This document shows, piece by piece, positions 43,893-51,326 of a stretch of 64,000 nucleotides of DNA (its first letter is position 1; the number at the start of each line of letters is the position of its first letter). The stretch is from CAYLLD01 sp964425135 (GTDB taxonomy: Bacteria; Pseudomonadota; Alphaproteobacteria; Rhodobacterales; Rhodobacteraceae), in assembly GCA_964425135.1 (NCBI GenBank), contig CAYRKW010000004.1, positions 1-64,000 on the forward strand, read 5' to 3'. The notes beneath the pieces were generated by a model that saw nothing but the letters and a program-made list of their open reading frames with translations, made no database searches and was not told the origin of the DNA. A program made the position numbers and the translations under genes.

Positions 43893-44744
43893 ATGGGTTT
43901 TGCCGTTGTTCTGACCAGCGCAAACGGGGTCGAACGCGCAGCGATTGAGGCTGCGCGTGCGGCTTGTGTTGATCCCGGGACGCCTGAGCGTTTGTCTGAT
44001 ACCAGCGTTGAGATTATCTGCGCTCAGGTTCACGCCTTACCAGACATCGATGGGGTGGATGTGAATGCGGTGCCTCTGGCGGACAGGCGCAAAAGCGTTC
44101 TGATTGCTGATATGGACAGCACCATCATTCCGGTGGAATGCATCGACGAGTTGGCCGATTACGCGGGCGCAAAGGCGCAGGTCTCCGAGATCACCGAGCG
44201 CGCCATGCAGGGCGAATTGGATTTCGAAGCAGCGCTTGATGCGCGGGTTGCGCTGATAAAGGGGCTGACACTGGGCGACATTGAGGCCTGTTATCAGGAG
44301 CGTGTTTCGCTCAATCCAGGCGCGCGTGTGTTGGTGCGCACGATGGCGGCGCACGGGGCGTTAACCGGATTGGTATCGGGCGGGTTTACACTCTTCACCC
44401 GTCGTGTTGCCGAAAAGGCCGGTTTTTTGATCAATCACGCCAACGTTCTTGAGATCGAAGATGAGCGTCTGACCGGCACCGTTGCGCGCCCGATCGTCAC
44501 CGGCGAGACAAAACGCAAAAAACTTCATGCGTTCGCTGCTCAAAAAGGTGTTGCGTCCGCGCAAGTACTAGCGGTCGGTGATGGCGCAAATGACACGCTT
44601 ATGGTCAAAGACGCCGGTTTGGGCGTCGCATATCGGGCCAAATCCGTGCTTCAAAATGCAGCAAATGCCAGAATCAATCACTCGGATCTGACGGCGCTTT
44701 TGGCGCTTCAGGGATACAAAGCCTCAGATTATGTGAGAGATTAG
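43893..44744 (+). CDS. serB: Phosphoserine phosphatase
   Basis: The HAD phosphatase has 283 residues and makes serine from phosphoserine. The nucleophile Asp73 and acid Asp75 lie in DMDSTII, followed by SGGFTLF (motif II) and VGDGANDTLM (motif IV). The N-terminal 70 residues form the short regulatory-type domain seen in SerB. It is co-directional with aroG and closely spaced. A perfect GC hairpin (GGCGCGCG/CGCGCGCC, 44744-44765) begins at its stop codon and may terminate both serB and the convergent PAS gene. Confidence 0.95.
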   Translation: MGFAVVLTSANGVERAAIEAARAACVDPGTPERLSDTSVEIICAQVHALPDIDGVDVNAVPLADRRKSVLIADMDSTIIPVECIDELADYAGAKAQVSEITERAMQGELDFEAALDARVALIKGLTLGDIEACYQERVSLNPGARVLVRTMAAHGALTGLVSGGFTLFTRRVAEKAGFLINHANVLEIEDERLTGTVARPIVTGETKRKKLHAFAAQKGVASAQVLAVGDGANDTLMVKDAGLGVAYRAKSVLQNAANARINHSDLTALLALQGYKASDYVRD

Positions 44745-44765
44745 GCGCGCGTTTCGCCGCGCGCC
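44744..44765. terminator. GC-rich hairpin between convergent serB and PAS genes
   Basis: GGCGCGCG (44744-44751) pairs with CGCGCGCC (44758-44765) around TTTCGC. There is no T tract on either side, so intrinsic termination would be weak, but the position between convergent stops is typical. Confidence 0.45.
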
Positions 44766-44772
44766 AAGATTG

Positions 44773-45504
44773 CTAGTCGGACGTGTGAACAAGCCGAAGG
44801 TGGTTGCGCTCGCGCTCACCAGAGCCTCCCCGATCCTCAACCGTGCCACCGCCATTGATGGCTTTGAGCGTCGGGCGCTCGATCTCTTTTTGGTAGCGGG
44901 TGCGCGGTTCTGCAAAGCCCAACTGCGGGCGTTGCTCGCTCGTCGGAGTGTATTCAATGCGGTCATTTTTCTGCTGCGTGATGCGAAACCGTACTGGCGC
45001 TTCGTAGGAGTTTTGCGTGTCCGATATGCATCCCAAAATGCGCGTAATCTCTCCGAAGTCGGAGCGAAGCGGCATCAAGAGCAGATATGCTGTCTCGATT
45101 TTACCATTAAAATCAATCGCTTCCAGCGTAAACTCAACAACGGTTGTGTTGTTGATCACATCTAGGATCGCAGTGTCCAAACGGTTGCGATCTTCGGGCA
45201 TCATGAAAGCGCTTGGCGCCATGCCGCGCACTTCCATCCCCATCATGTCACATAGCCGCATACCAGCCAACCGGACCCGAATGTCTTGCGCTCCGATCAC
45301 TTCGAGAATGAAGACGTTTTCGAGCGCATGCTCGAACTGTCTTGGGTCAATTTCAGACCGGTACGGGGCAGAACGCCCAGCACGCAGCTTTTCCCAATAC
45401 TGCTTCAGACTATCAATGATAGGGTCGTTCATTCGTGCACCGATTTGGGTTAAACCACGTCTACGGTCGTTTCCGTTCGAACCGCCACTTGAATTACTCG
45501 TCAT
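44773..45504 (-). CDS. PAS domain-containing protein (PAS_5 type)
   Basis: The 243-residue soluble protein begins with low-complexity residues, then YWEKLRAGRSAPYRSEIDPRQFEHALENVF, typical of the alphaproteobacterial PAS_5 family, with VRLAGMRLCDMMGMEVRG and a further beta segment. No kinase, cyclase or HTH output is attached. The C-terminal 60 residues are polar and probably disordered. Homologues are thought to be stand-alone sensors or partners. ATG 45504 follows a G-rich ribosome site; the in-frame upstream start is less likely. Confidence 0.82.
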   Translation of the reverse strand: MTSNSSGGSNGNDRRRGLTQIGARMNDPIIDSLKQYWEKLRAGRSAPYRSEIDPRQFEHALENVFILEVIGAQDIRVRLAGMRLCDMMGMEVRGMAPSAFMMPEDRNRLDTAILDVINNTTVVEFTLEAIDFNGKIETAYLLLMPLRSDFGEITRILGCISDTQNSYEAPVRFRITQQKNDRIEYTPTSEQRPQLGFAEPRTRYQKEIERPTLKAINGGGTVEDRGGSGERERNHLRLVHTSD

Positions 45505-45633
45505 CACTAATCCCACCCAAATTACACTATACAAAATTCGACGTGAACATTGTCGGATTTGTGGTTAGTTTATCAAACATTATTCAAAAAACCAGCATTC
45601 AATCGTTAACGTGATGAACGGTTTGGCGGAAAG

Positions 45634-46515
45634 GTGTCTGAGGTGATTAAATCCATGACCGGATTCGCAGCTGTCTCGGGCAGCGATGCGCGGGCAAAAT
45701 GGGACTGGGAATTGCGCGCGGTCAACAATCGCGGTCTGGATGTGCGTCTTCGTCTGCCCGAAGGATGCGAGACGTTGGAGCCGCAGATCCGCAAACTTGC
45801 TGCCACGCGGATCAAGCGTGGGAATGTCAGCGTCAATCTCAAACTGCAACGCACCTCTGCCGATGGTGCGCTTGATCGCGCGGCACTGGAGCGCGGGCTG
45901 GCGCGACTTTTGGAAATTGATCAGATTGCAAAGGAGGCAGGCGTCGCCCTTGCGCCGTCCAACGCGCTTGATGTTGTGACAAGCAGCGAGAGCGGTCTTG
46001 CCAATACCGGGTGGGATCTTCCAGCGGATATTGGTGCGCAACTGCCAGAATTGTTTGAGAATTTTGATAAGATGCGCTGCACTGAAGGGGCGGAGTTGCT
46101 GAGTGTGCTACGCGCGCAACTGGCATATATCGCGAAGTTGACCGAGGCTGCAGATCATACGGCGGGCATTCGCGATGCGCGGGCGAAGACCACCCTCAAA
46201 GAACGTGTTAACGCTGTGTTGGAGGACGGGCAGGAGATCGATAGCGACAGGCTTGCGCAAGAGATCGCGGTACTGGTTGTCAAATCGGATGTGACCGAAG
46301 AGCTGGACCGTTTGCGTGCGCATGTGACTGCAGTGGAAGACCTGCTGCGAGATGGCGGGTCGGTTGGGCGCAAGCTCGATTTTCTGATGCAGGAATTTAA
46401 TCGTGAGGCAAACACCTTGTGTTCTAAATCGCAGGATGCCGAATTGACCAAAATTGGTGTGGACATGAAAGTCATCATCGAACAAATGCGTGAGCAGATT
46501 CAGAATTTGGAATAG
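45634..46515 (+). CDS. yicC: YicC family endoribonuclease
   Basis: The 293-residue protein has the YicC N-terminus (IKSMTGFA, WELRAVNNRGLDVRLRLPEG) and the conserved C-terminus with GRKLDFLMQEFNREANTL and MKVIIEQMREQIQNLE. E. coli YicC is reported to be an endoribonuclease. The start is GTG 45634. It is 2 bp ahead of gmk, the classic neighbour. Confidence 0.94.
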   Translation: MSEVIKSMTGFAAVSGSDARAKWDWELRAVNNRGLDVRLRLPEGCETLEPQIRKLAATRIKRGNVSVNLKLQRTSADGALDRAALERGLARLLEIDQIAKEAGVALAPSNALDVVTSSESGLANTGWDLPADIGAQLPELFENFDKMRCTEGAELLSVLRAQLAYIAKLTEAADHTAGIRDARAKTTLKERVNAVLEDGQEIDSDRLAQEIAVLVVKSDVTEELDRLRAHVTAVEDLLRDGGSVGRKLDFLMQEFNREANTLCSKSQDAELTKIGVDMKVIIEQMREQIQNLE

Positions 46516-46517
46516 CT

Positions 46518-47156
46518 ATGAACAACGCCGGTCTGATGCTCATTTTGTCCTCGCCGTCTGGCGCGGGGAAAACAACGCTGGCGCGCCGGATGATCGATCG
46601 ATTTCCGGGCACGTCGTTTTCGATCTCTGCCACGACGCGCGATCCCAGACCCGGGGAGGCTGACGGGCGGGAGTATTACTTCCGGACCCGCGACGCGTTT
46701 GATGCGATGGTGGAAAACGGGGAAATGCTGGAGCATGCGATTGTTTTTGAGCATGCCTATGGCAGTCCGCGCGCGCCCGTTGTTGAGGCGATTGAGAAGG
46801 GCTGTGACGTTATTTTTGATGTCGATTGGCAGGGAGGGCAGCAAATCCGCGAGTCCGATCTGGCCGAAAATGTTGTTTCGGTCTTTATCCTGCCGCCGTC
46901 CATCGCGGCGCTGGAAAGTCGTTTGAAATCAAGAAGTCAGGATAGCGATGAGACCGTTCGCCGACGTATGGCCAAGGCGCGCGACGAGATATCCCATTGG
47001 GACGAATACGATTATGTGCTTGTAAATGATGACCTTGAGAAATGTACCGATGAGCTTGCTACGATCTTGATTGCGGAGCGGCTACGTAAGTTTCGTCAGA
47101 TCGATTTGTCGGACAAGGTTGCGGCGCTTGACGCGGAATTTGACGCGCGGCAGTGA
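46518..47156 (+). CDS. gmk: Guanylate kinase
   Basis: The enzyme phosphorylates GMP to GDP. The 212-residue protein has P-loop SSPSGAGKTTL near the N-terminus, the GMP-binding segment SFSISATTRDPRPGEADGREY and the lid region. It is essential for nucleotide balance and (p)ppGpp synthesis. It is convergent with the methyltransferase gene, with 3 bp between stops. Confidence 0.97.
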   Translation: MNNAGLMLILSSPSGAGKTTLARRMIDRFPGTSFSISATTRDPRPGEADGREYYFRTRDAFDAMVENGEMLEHAIVFEHAYGSPRAPVVEAIEKGCDVIFDVDWQGGQQIRESDLAENVVSVFILPPSIAALESRLKSRSQDSDETVRRRMAKARDEISHWDEYDYVLVNDDLEKCTDELATILIAERLRKFRQIDLSDKVAALDAEFDARQ

Positions 47157-47159
47157 GTG

Positions 47160-48218
47160 TCAAACGGTGATCTGATAGACATTGGTCATGGACGCGTCCC
47201 CAAAGACAGGACGCGGCGGCACGTCCCCCAGAATATGAGACAGATCGCTTTGTTCGTGAACCACAATGCGCGCTCCTGTGCTCAGTTTGGCGCGGATCGC
47301 GGGCAGGACGGATTTGAGGATGAACGCGGGCATGAACAGAAAGACAATGGTCGCTTGAGATAGATCCGCATCAAGTGCATCCGCCTCAATAATGGTTGCT
47401 TTGTCGCTGAGATTTGCGTCCAGGATGGACTGTCGTGCAAGCGCGACAAGAGCCGGGTTTTTCTCGACGCCGACAGCACGACAGCCGATTTCTTTGGCTG
47501 CTGTCGTCACGATACGCCCATCGCCTGCACCAATATCAAACACGACGTCCTCCGCCCCTGCTCCGAGCGCCTCAAAGATCGGGACGATGAGTTCATTGGG
47601 CGTGCCCAGAAAGTCATTCTCGTTGTTGGGATCGCGGCGCAGGCGCAGCTTTTGCAAGGCAAGCCGGACGGGCTTCATCAGGTAGTAAAGACGCCAGAGC
47701 GGTGCGGGCAGATCAACCATCGCGAATTCTTGCGCGGAAGGGCGTAGCTTGCCGAGCCCCGAAGACGGCTTTGGGGTGTCGAACGCGATGACGAGACGGG
47801 TCGTTTGCGCATCAAAGCGAATTAGGCGAACAGACGACTGCGTATTTTGGATTGCGGCCAGACGGCCTGCGGAAATCGGCATCTGAGGCTCAAATCCCGC
47901 CTCTATGGCGCTTTGAATTGCGTTTCGTAAGTTGTCTTTGTCACACCGCATGATGATCTGGCTGAACTGGAGGTCTTGGGTCTGCTGCAAGGGCGTCTCC
48001 AGCTGCAATTCTATGCCTTTGGCCTTTGCAATTTCCTGAACTTCATTCGCTGCCTTGAACGCATGGCGAGAGACAGCAATGCATGCATCGCGCGCCGCTT
48101 CGGCCATGTCGCGTTCTTCCACACTCAGCGACTCTGGATCGCGCAAAATGTCAAGCGCGGTTTCGAATACCGTTTGCTGCGATATTACACGCGCCAACTG
48201 GTGTTGAATTTGTGACAC
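47160..48218 (-). CDS. SAM-dependent methyltransferase with unknown N-terminal half
   Basis: The 352-residue protein has a Rossmann methyltransferase domain in its C-terminal half (DVVFDIGAGDGRIVTTAAKEIG, then a VGVEKNP acidic site). The N-terminal 190 residues are helical and unlike any family I recognise. GTG 48218 is chosen over the earlier in-frame start at 48257 because a near-perfect AGGAGG lies 7-8 bases upstream. The substrate is unknown. It is divergent from the NRPS-linked hupE-like gene, so a tailoring role is conceivable but not supported further. Confidence 0.78.
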   Translation of the reverse strand: MSQIQHQLARVISQQTVFETALDILRDPESLSVEERDMAEAARDACIAVSRHAFKAANEVQEIAKAKGIELQLETPLQQTQDLQFSQIIMRCDKDNLRNAIQSAIEAGFEPQMPISAGRLAAIQNTQSSVRLIRFDAQTTRLVIAFDTPKPSSGLGKLRPSAQEFAMVDLPAPLWRLYYLMKPVRLALQKLRLRRDPNNENDFLGTPNELIVPIFEALGAGAEDVVFDIGAGDGRIVTTAAKEIGCRAVGVEKNPALVALARQSILDANLSDKATIIEADALDADLSQATIVFLFMPAFILKSVLPAIRAKLSTGARIVVHEQSDLSHILGDVPPRPVFGDASMTNVYQITV

Positions 48219-48283
48219 CGAACAGCTCCTCCTCGACCCAATTCCCTTAGCTATCATGTATACTTTGCAAGACCAGAAAAATT

Positions 48284-48300
48284 GTGTGAGTAATACACAC
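48284..48300. promoter_or_regulatory. Palindromic candidate operator GTGTG-N7-CACAC
   Basis: GTGTG (48284-48288) and CACAC (48296-48300) flank seven bases in the divergent region between the methyltransferase and the hupE-like gene that opens the NRPS cluster, 77 bp ahead of the latter's start. It may bind a dimeric regulator. This is inferred from symmetry alone. Confidence 0.3.
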
Positions 48301-48376
48301 GAAAGTGAAATCTGGAGTGATCCAAGTTCGGGTAAGCGGCGTATGTCAGTTCGTTAGGCAGGGGTAGGGGCCAAGT

Positions 48377-49564
48377 ATGTTTAGATTAGTATGCGCGCTG
48401 TGCGCTCTTATTATCGTGGGATTGGGGAACGCCGCGCAAGCGCATCAGCTGGACCAAAGTTATGTCTACTTTAAGGTTACTGATACCGAATTGACGGGGC
48501 GCTTTGAAGCGACGCCGAAAGACATTCTACGCCTTATGCCGCTCGATACTGACGGTGACGGCGTTCTGTCCAGACCCGAGCTTGAGGCCAGCGGTGAGCA
48601 GCTGTTTATTTTCTTCCGCGATCGATTGACCTTAGCGAGCGAAGGCACTGAATATCAGCTGCGCTATGACGACATAAGCTATTTGGACACGCCAAAAGCC
48701 GAGTTTGCGCAACTCAACTTTACGGTTGAGGGTTTGTCGCCTGTTCCTGATTTTATTGATATCGACTATGAGCCACTGGTGGATGCCGACAATCCTCAGC
48801 ATTTGGGATTTGCTCTGATTGAGAGCAATACCAAGACCGGCGTTGTCGACAATGAGAGCTCAATCTCCCTGACATTCGCGGCTGGCGAAGCTATGCAGCA
48901 GCTGAGCTTTGTCGGCAATCCCTGGAATGTTACGTTCGTCGAGTTCTTGTGGGAGGGTATGTTTCACATCTGGGGTGGCTTAGATCACCTTCTGTTTCTG
49001 ATGACACTTCTGGTGTCGGCTGTGATGGTAGGCGTTGCTGGCAAATGGCGTCCCGCCGAGGACTTTCAGAGCGCGTTTTGGAATCTTGTAAAAATCGTGA
49101 CGGTATTTACGCTTGCGCACTCCGTCTCGCTCACCCTTTCGACGATGAATGTGCTGTCTGTCCCGATACCGATTGTGGAGCCGATCATTGCGCTTTCGAT
49201 CGTTGTCGTCGCGCTCGCGAATATTTGGCCGGTCCTAGAGCGGTACAGGATTTGGGTGGCACTTTTGTTTGGCCTCTTCCACGGGTTTGCTTTTGCCAAT
49301 GTGCTTGCGCCGCTGGGGATTGATCCAAGCCAGAAGATCGTTGGGCTTGTCGCGTTCAACATAGGCATCGAAATCGGCCAGATCGCGATTATATTTGTGG
49401 CCTTCCCGTTGCTCTACATGATCCGCAACTGGTCGCTATATAATCTTTTCGCACTCAAACTGGCGTCTGTCGGGTTCATCGTTTTGTCAGGTGTCTGGCT
49501 GGTTGAACGGAGTTCAGGACTTGTGACGCACCTTAAACGAGATCTGATCGCATACATTAGTTGA
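48377..49564 (+). CDS. HupE/UreJ-family 2 membrane protein at the head of the NRPS cluster
   Basis: The 395-residue protein has a signal peptide (LVCALCALIIVGLGNAAQA), a periplasmic domain of about 170 residues with an EF-hand-like calcium loop (DTDGDGVLSRPE, 57-68), and about six or seven transmembrane helices starting with FLWEGMFHIWGGLDHLLFL, the HupE_UreJ_2 signature. HupE/UreJ proteins are linked to nickel or cobalt uptake; this subgroup is poorly understood. Its TGA overlaps a possible TTG start of the next gene, so it is coupled to the NRPS genes. Metal supply or product export are both possible. Confidence 0.85.
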   Translation: MFRLVCALCALIIVGLGNAAQAHQLDQSYVYFKVTDTELTGRFEATPKDILRLMPLDTDGDGVLSRPELEASGEQLFIFFRDRLTLASEGTEYQLRYDDISYLDTPKAEFAQLNFTVEGLSPVPDFIDIDYEPLVDADNPQHLGFALIESNTKTGVVDNESSISLTFAAGEAMQQLSFVGNPWNVTFVEFLWEGMFHIWGGLDHLLFLMTLLVSAVMVGVAGKWRPAEDFQSAFWNLVKIVTVFTLAHSVSLTLSTMNVLSVPIPIVEPIIALSIVVVALANIWPVLERYRIWVALLFGLFHGFAFANVLAPLGIDPSQKIVGLVAFNIGIEIGQIAIIFVAFPLLYMIRNWSLYNLFALKLASVGFIVLSGVWLVERSSGLVTHLKRDLIAYIS

Positions 49565-49572
49565 GTTTCGCA

Positions 49573-51075
49573 ATGCTGCTCCATGAAATCATCGAGACAT
49601 GGGTGGATCAAACCCCTCAGGCCGCCGCTTTTCGGTTCGATGGGCGTGATTTGACCTATGGCGCGCTTGACATGCACGCTGATGCGTTGGGCGCGCAGCT
49701 TCAAGGTCTTGGTGTTGATGTGTCGGACCGCGTTGGTGTTTTGATGCGCAAGTCTCTTGATTTGCCAGTTGCGCTGTACGGAATTTTGCGCGCCGGGGCC
49801 GCTTATGTGCCGATCGATGCGGATTTGCCGGCAGACAGAATTGCGTCGATTATCGCGCGTTGCGATATCAAGGTGCTCATTACGCATGATGCGGTGGCTG
49901 TCGTGCTTGGGGCGGTGGCGGCACAAAGTGATGTGTTGGAGCACGTAATCGGCACGGAGGTTGATGATCAGCGGATCGTCAGCCACGCAATGCACAAGGA
50001 AACCTCAACGCAGCTCAATCCGGTTTCCATCGCGCCAAGCGATTTGGCCTATATCATTTTCACCTCAGGCTCGACCGGGGAGCCCAAGGGGATCGTACAC
50101 ACGCATGAAAGCGGCTATGCCTACGTGGAGATGATGGCAAATCTATACGATCTGAAACAGAGCGACAGGCTCGCCGCCCAAGCGCCATTGCACTTCGATC
50201 TGTCGAATTTCGATATGTTTTGTGGGCCGTCGAAAGGCGCTTGCACGGTGATGGTGTCTGAAGCAACCAAGCTCTTTCCGGCAAGCATGTCGACGTTTAT
50301 CGAGGCCGAAGACATTACGGTTTGGTTTGCTGTGCCGTTCCTGCTGATCCAGCTTGAAGAACGGGGCGTGCTGGAGATGCGCAATTTTTCCAAGTTGCAG
50401 CAGATCATATTCGCGGGCGAGGTTATGTCGCCAAAACACCTGTCGTCGCTTCAAGCGCGCTTGCCTCATGTACGTTTTTCCAACGCCTATGGGCCTGCGG
50501 AACTCAATGTGGTGACCTATCATCATTTGCCGCCTGAGCCGCATGATCCTAACGAAAGTGTGCCGATCGGGGTGGCGTGCTCGCATACGCAATTGAAGAT
50601 TTGCGATGATGGCGAGTTGTGGATTGCGACGCCTGCAATGATGCGCGGGTATTGGAAGAATGACGCGCAATCAGAACGCTCGTTTGTTGAAGAACGCGGC
50701 GTTCGCTATTATCGCAGCGGAGATGTTGTTGAGACGCAAGCCGATGGTGCGCTGCGGTTTGTCGGGCGCAAGGACCGCCAAATCAAATTGCGCGGGTTTC
50801 GCATTGAACTTGATGAGATTGAGTTAGTTTTATCCAACATCGACGGTGTCTCGGAGGCAGCAGTGCTGCTTTCGAAAGACGGCGCACAGATCGAAGCTTA
50901 TCTGAGTGTTGCACCTGAATGTGCGCTGAGTGTGCAAGATATACGCGCTCAGGCCGTGCGCCAACTACCAAAATATGCGGTGCCTGCTTCGATTTCGATT
51001 GTGGAAGACTTCGGTCGGACAAGCTCGGGCAAAATTGATCGTAAGTCGCTGGGAAGCGGCCTGTGTGGAAAGTGA
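49573..51075 (+). CDS. Free-standing adenylation enzyme (possible prolyl-AMP ligase)
   Basis: The 500-residue protein is a complete A domain without C or T domains. Core motifs: A3 FTSGSTGEPKG from residue 163, A4 FDLSNFD from 208, A5 NAYGPAE, A7 YYRSGDVV, A8 GRKDRQIKLRGFRI and A10 SSGKIDRKSL with Lys487. An alignment by eye to PheA gives the pocket code D-L-F-F-I-A-A-V-V-K. It resembles the DLLYLALVCK type I recall for prolyl enzymes such as PltF/RedM (five identities, the rest mostly hydrophobic swaps). It would load the next gene's carrier protein. The start is ATG 49573; TTG 49561 is an alternative. Confidence 0.88.
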   Translation: MLLHEIIETWVDQTPQAAAFRFDGRDLTYGALDMHADALGAQLQGLGVDVSDRVGVLMRKSLDLPVALYGILRAGAAYVPIDADLPADRIASIIARCDIKVLITHDAVAVVLGAVAAQSDVLEHVIGTEVDDQRIVSHAMHKETSTQLNPVSIAPSDLAYIIFTSGSTGEPKGIVHTHESGYAYVEMMANLYDLKQSDRLAAQAPLHFDLSNFDMFCGPSKGACTVMVSEATKLFPASMSTFIEAEDITVWFAVPFLLIQLEERGVLEMRNFSKLQQIIFAGEVMSPKHLSSLQARLPHVRFSNAYGPAELNVVTYHHLPPEPHDPNESVPIGVACSHTQLKICDDGELWIATPAMMRGYWKNDAQSERSFVEERGVRYYRSGDVVETQADGALRFVGRKDRQIKLRGFRIELDEIELVLSNIDGVSEAAVLLSKDGAQIEAYLSVAPECALSVQDIRAQAVRQLPKYAVPASISIVEDFGRTSSGKIDRKSLGSGLCGK

Positions 51076-51077
51076 GT

Positions 51078-51326
51078 ATGAGTAAGCAAGCGACAGAATT
51101 ATCGAGACAAAGCGTACACAGCTACATCGAGAGCACGCTTTTGTCGGGCAGTACGGTGGCGGGGGATCAAGACCTGTTGTTGTCCGGCCTTTTGGACTCG
51201 CTCAGCGTCATGACGTTGGTCTCGCATCTTGAGGCGCAACGGGGTATGCAGATACCGCCGCAAGATATAACGCTCGAGAATTTTGAAAGCGTCGATAAAA
51301 TCTGCGACTATCTGGAGCTTTCCTGA
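51078..51326 (+). CDS. Free-standing peptidyl/acyl carrier protein
   Basis: The 82-residue carrier protein has phosphopantetheine attachment site Ser41 in SGLLDSLSVMTLV and a helix-4 segment LENFESVDKICDYLEL, like the PltL/RedO carriers of pyrrole pathways. It starts 2 bp after the adenylation gene and overlaps the NRPS start by one base (TGATG). It would hold the starter acyl group for oxidation and for transfer to the first condensation domain. Confidence 0.9.
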   Translation: MSKQATELSRQSVHSYIESTLLSGSTVAGDQDLLLSGLLDSLSVMTLVSHLEAQRGMQIPPQDITLENFESVDKICDYLELS

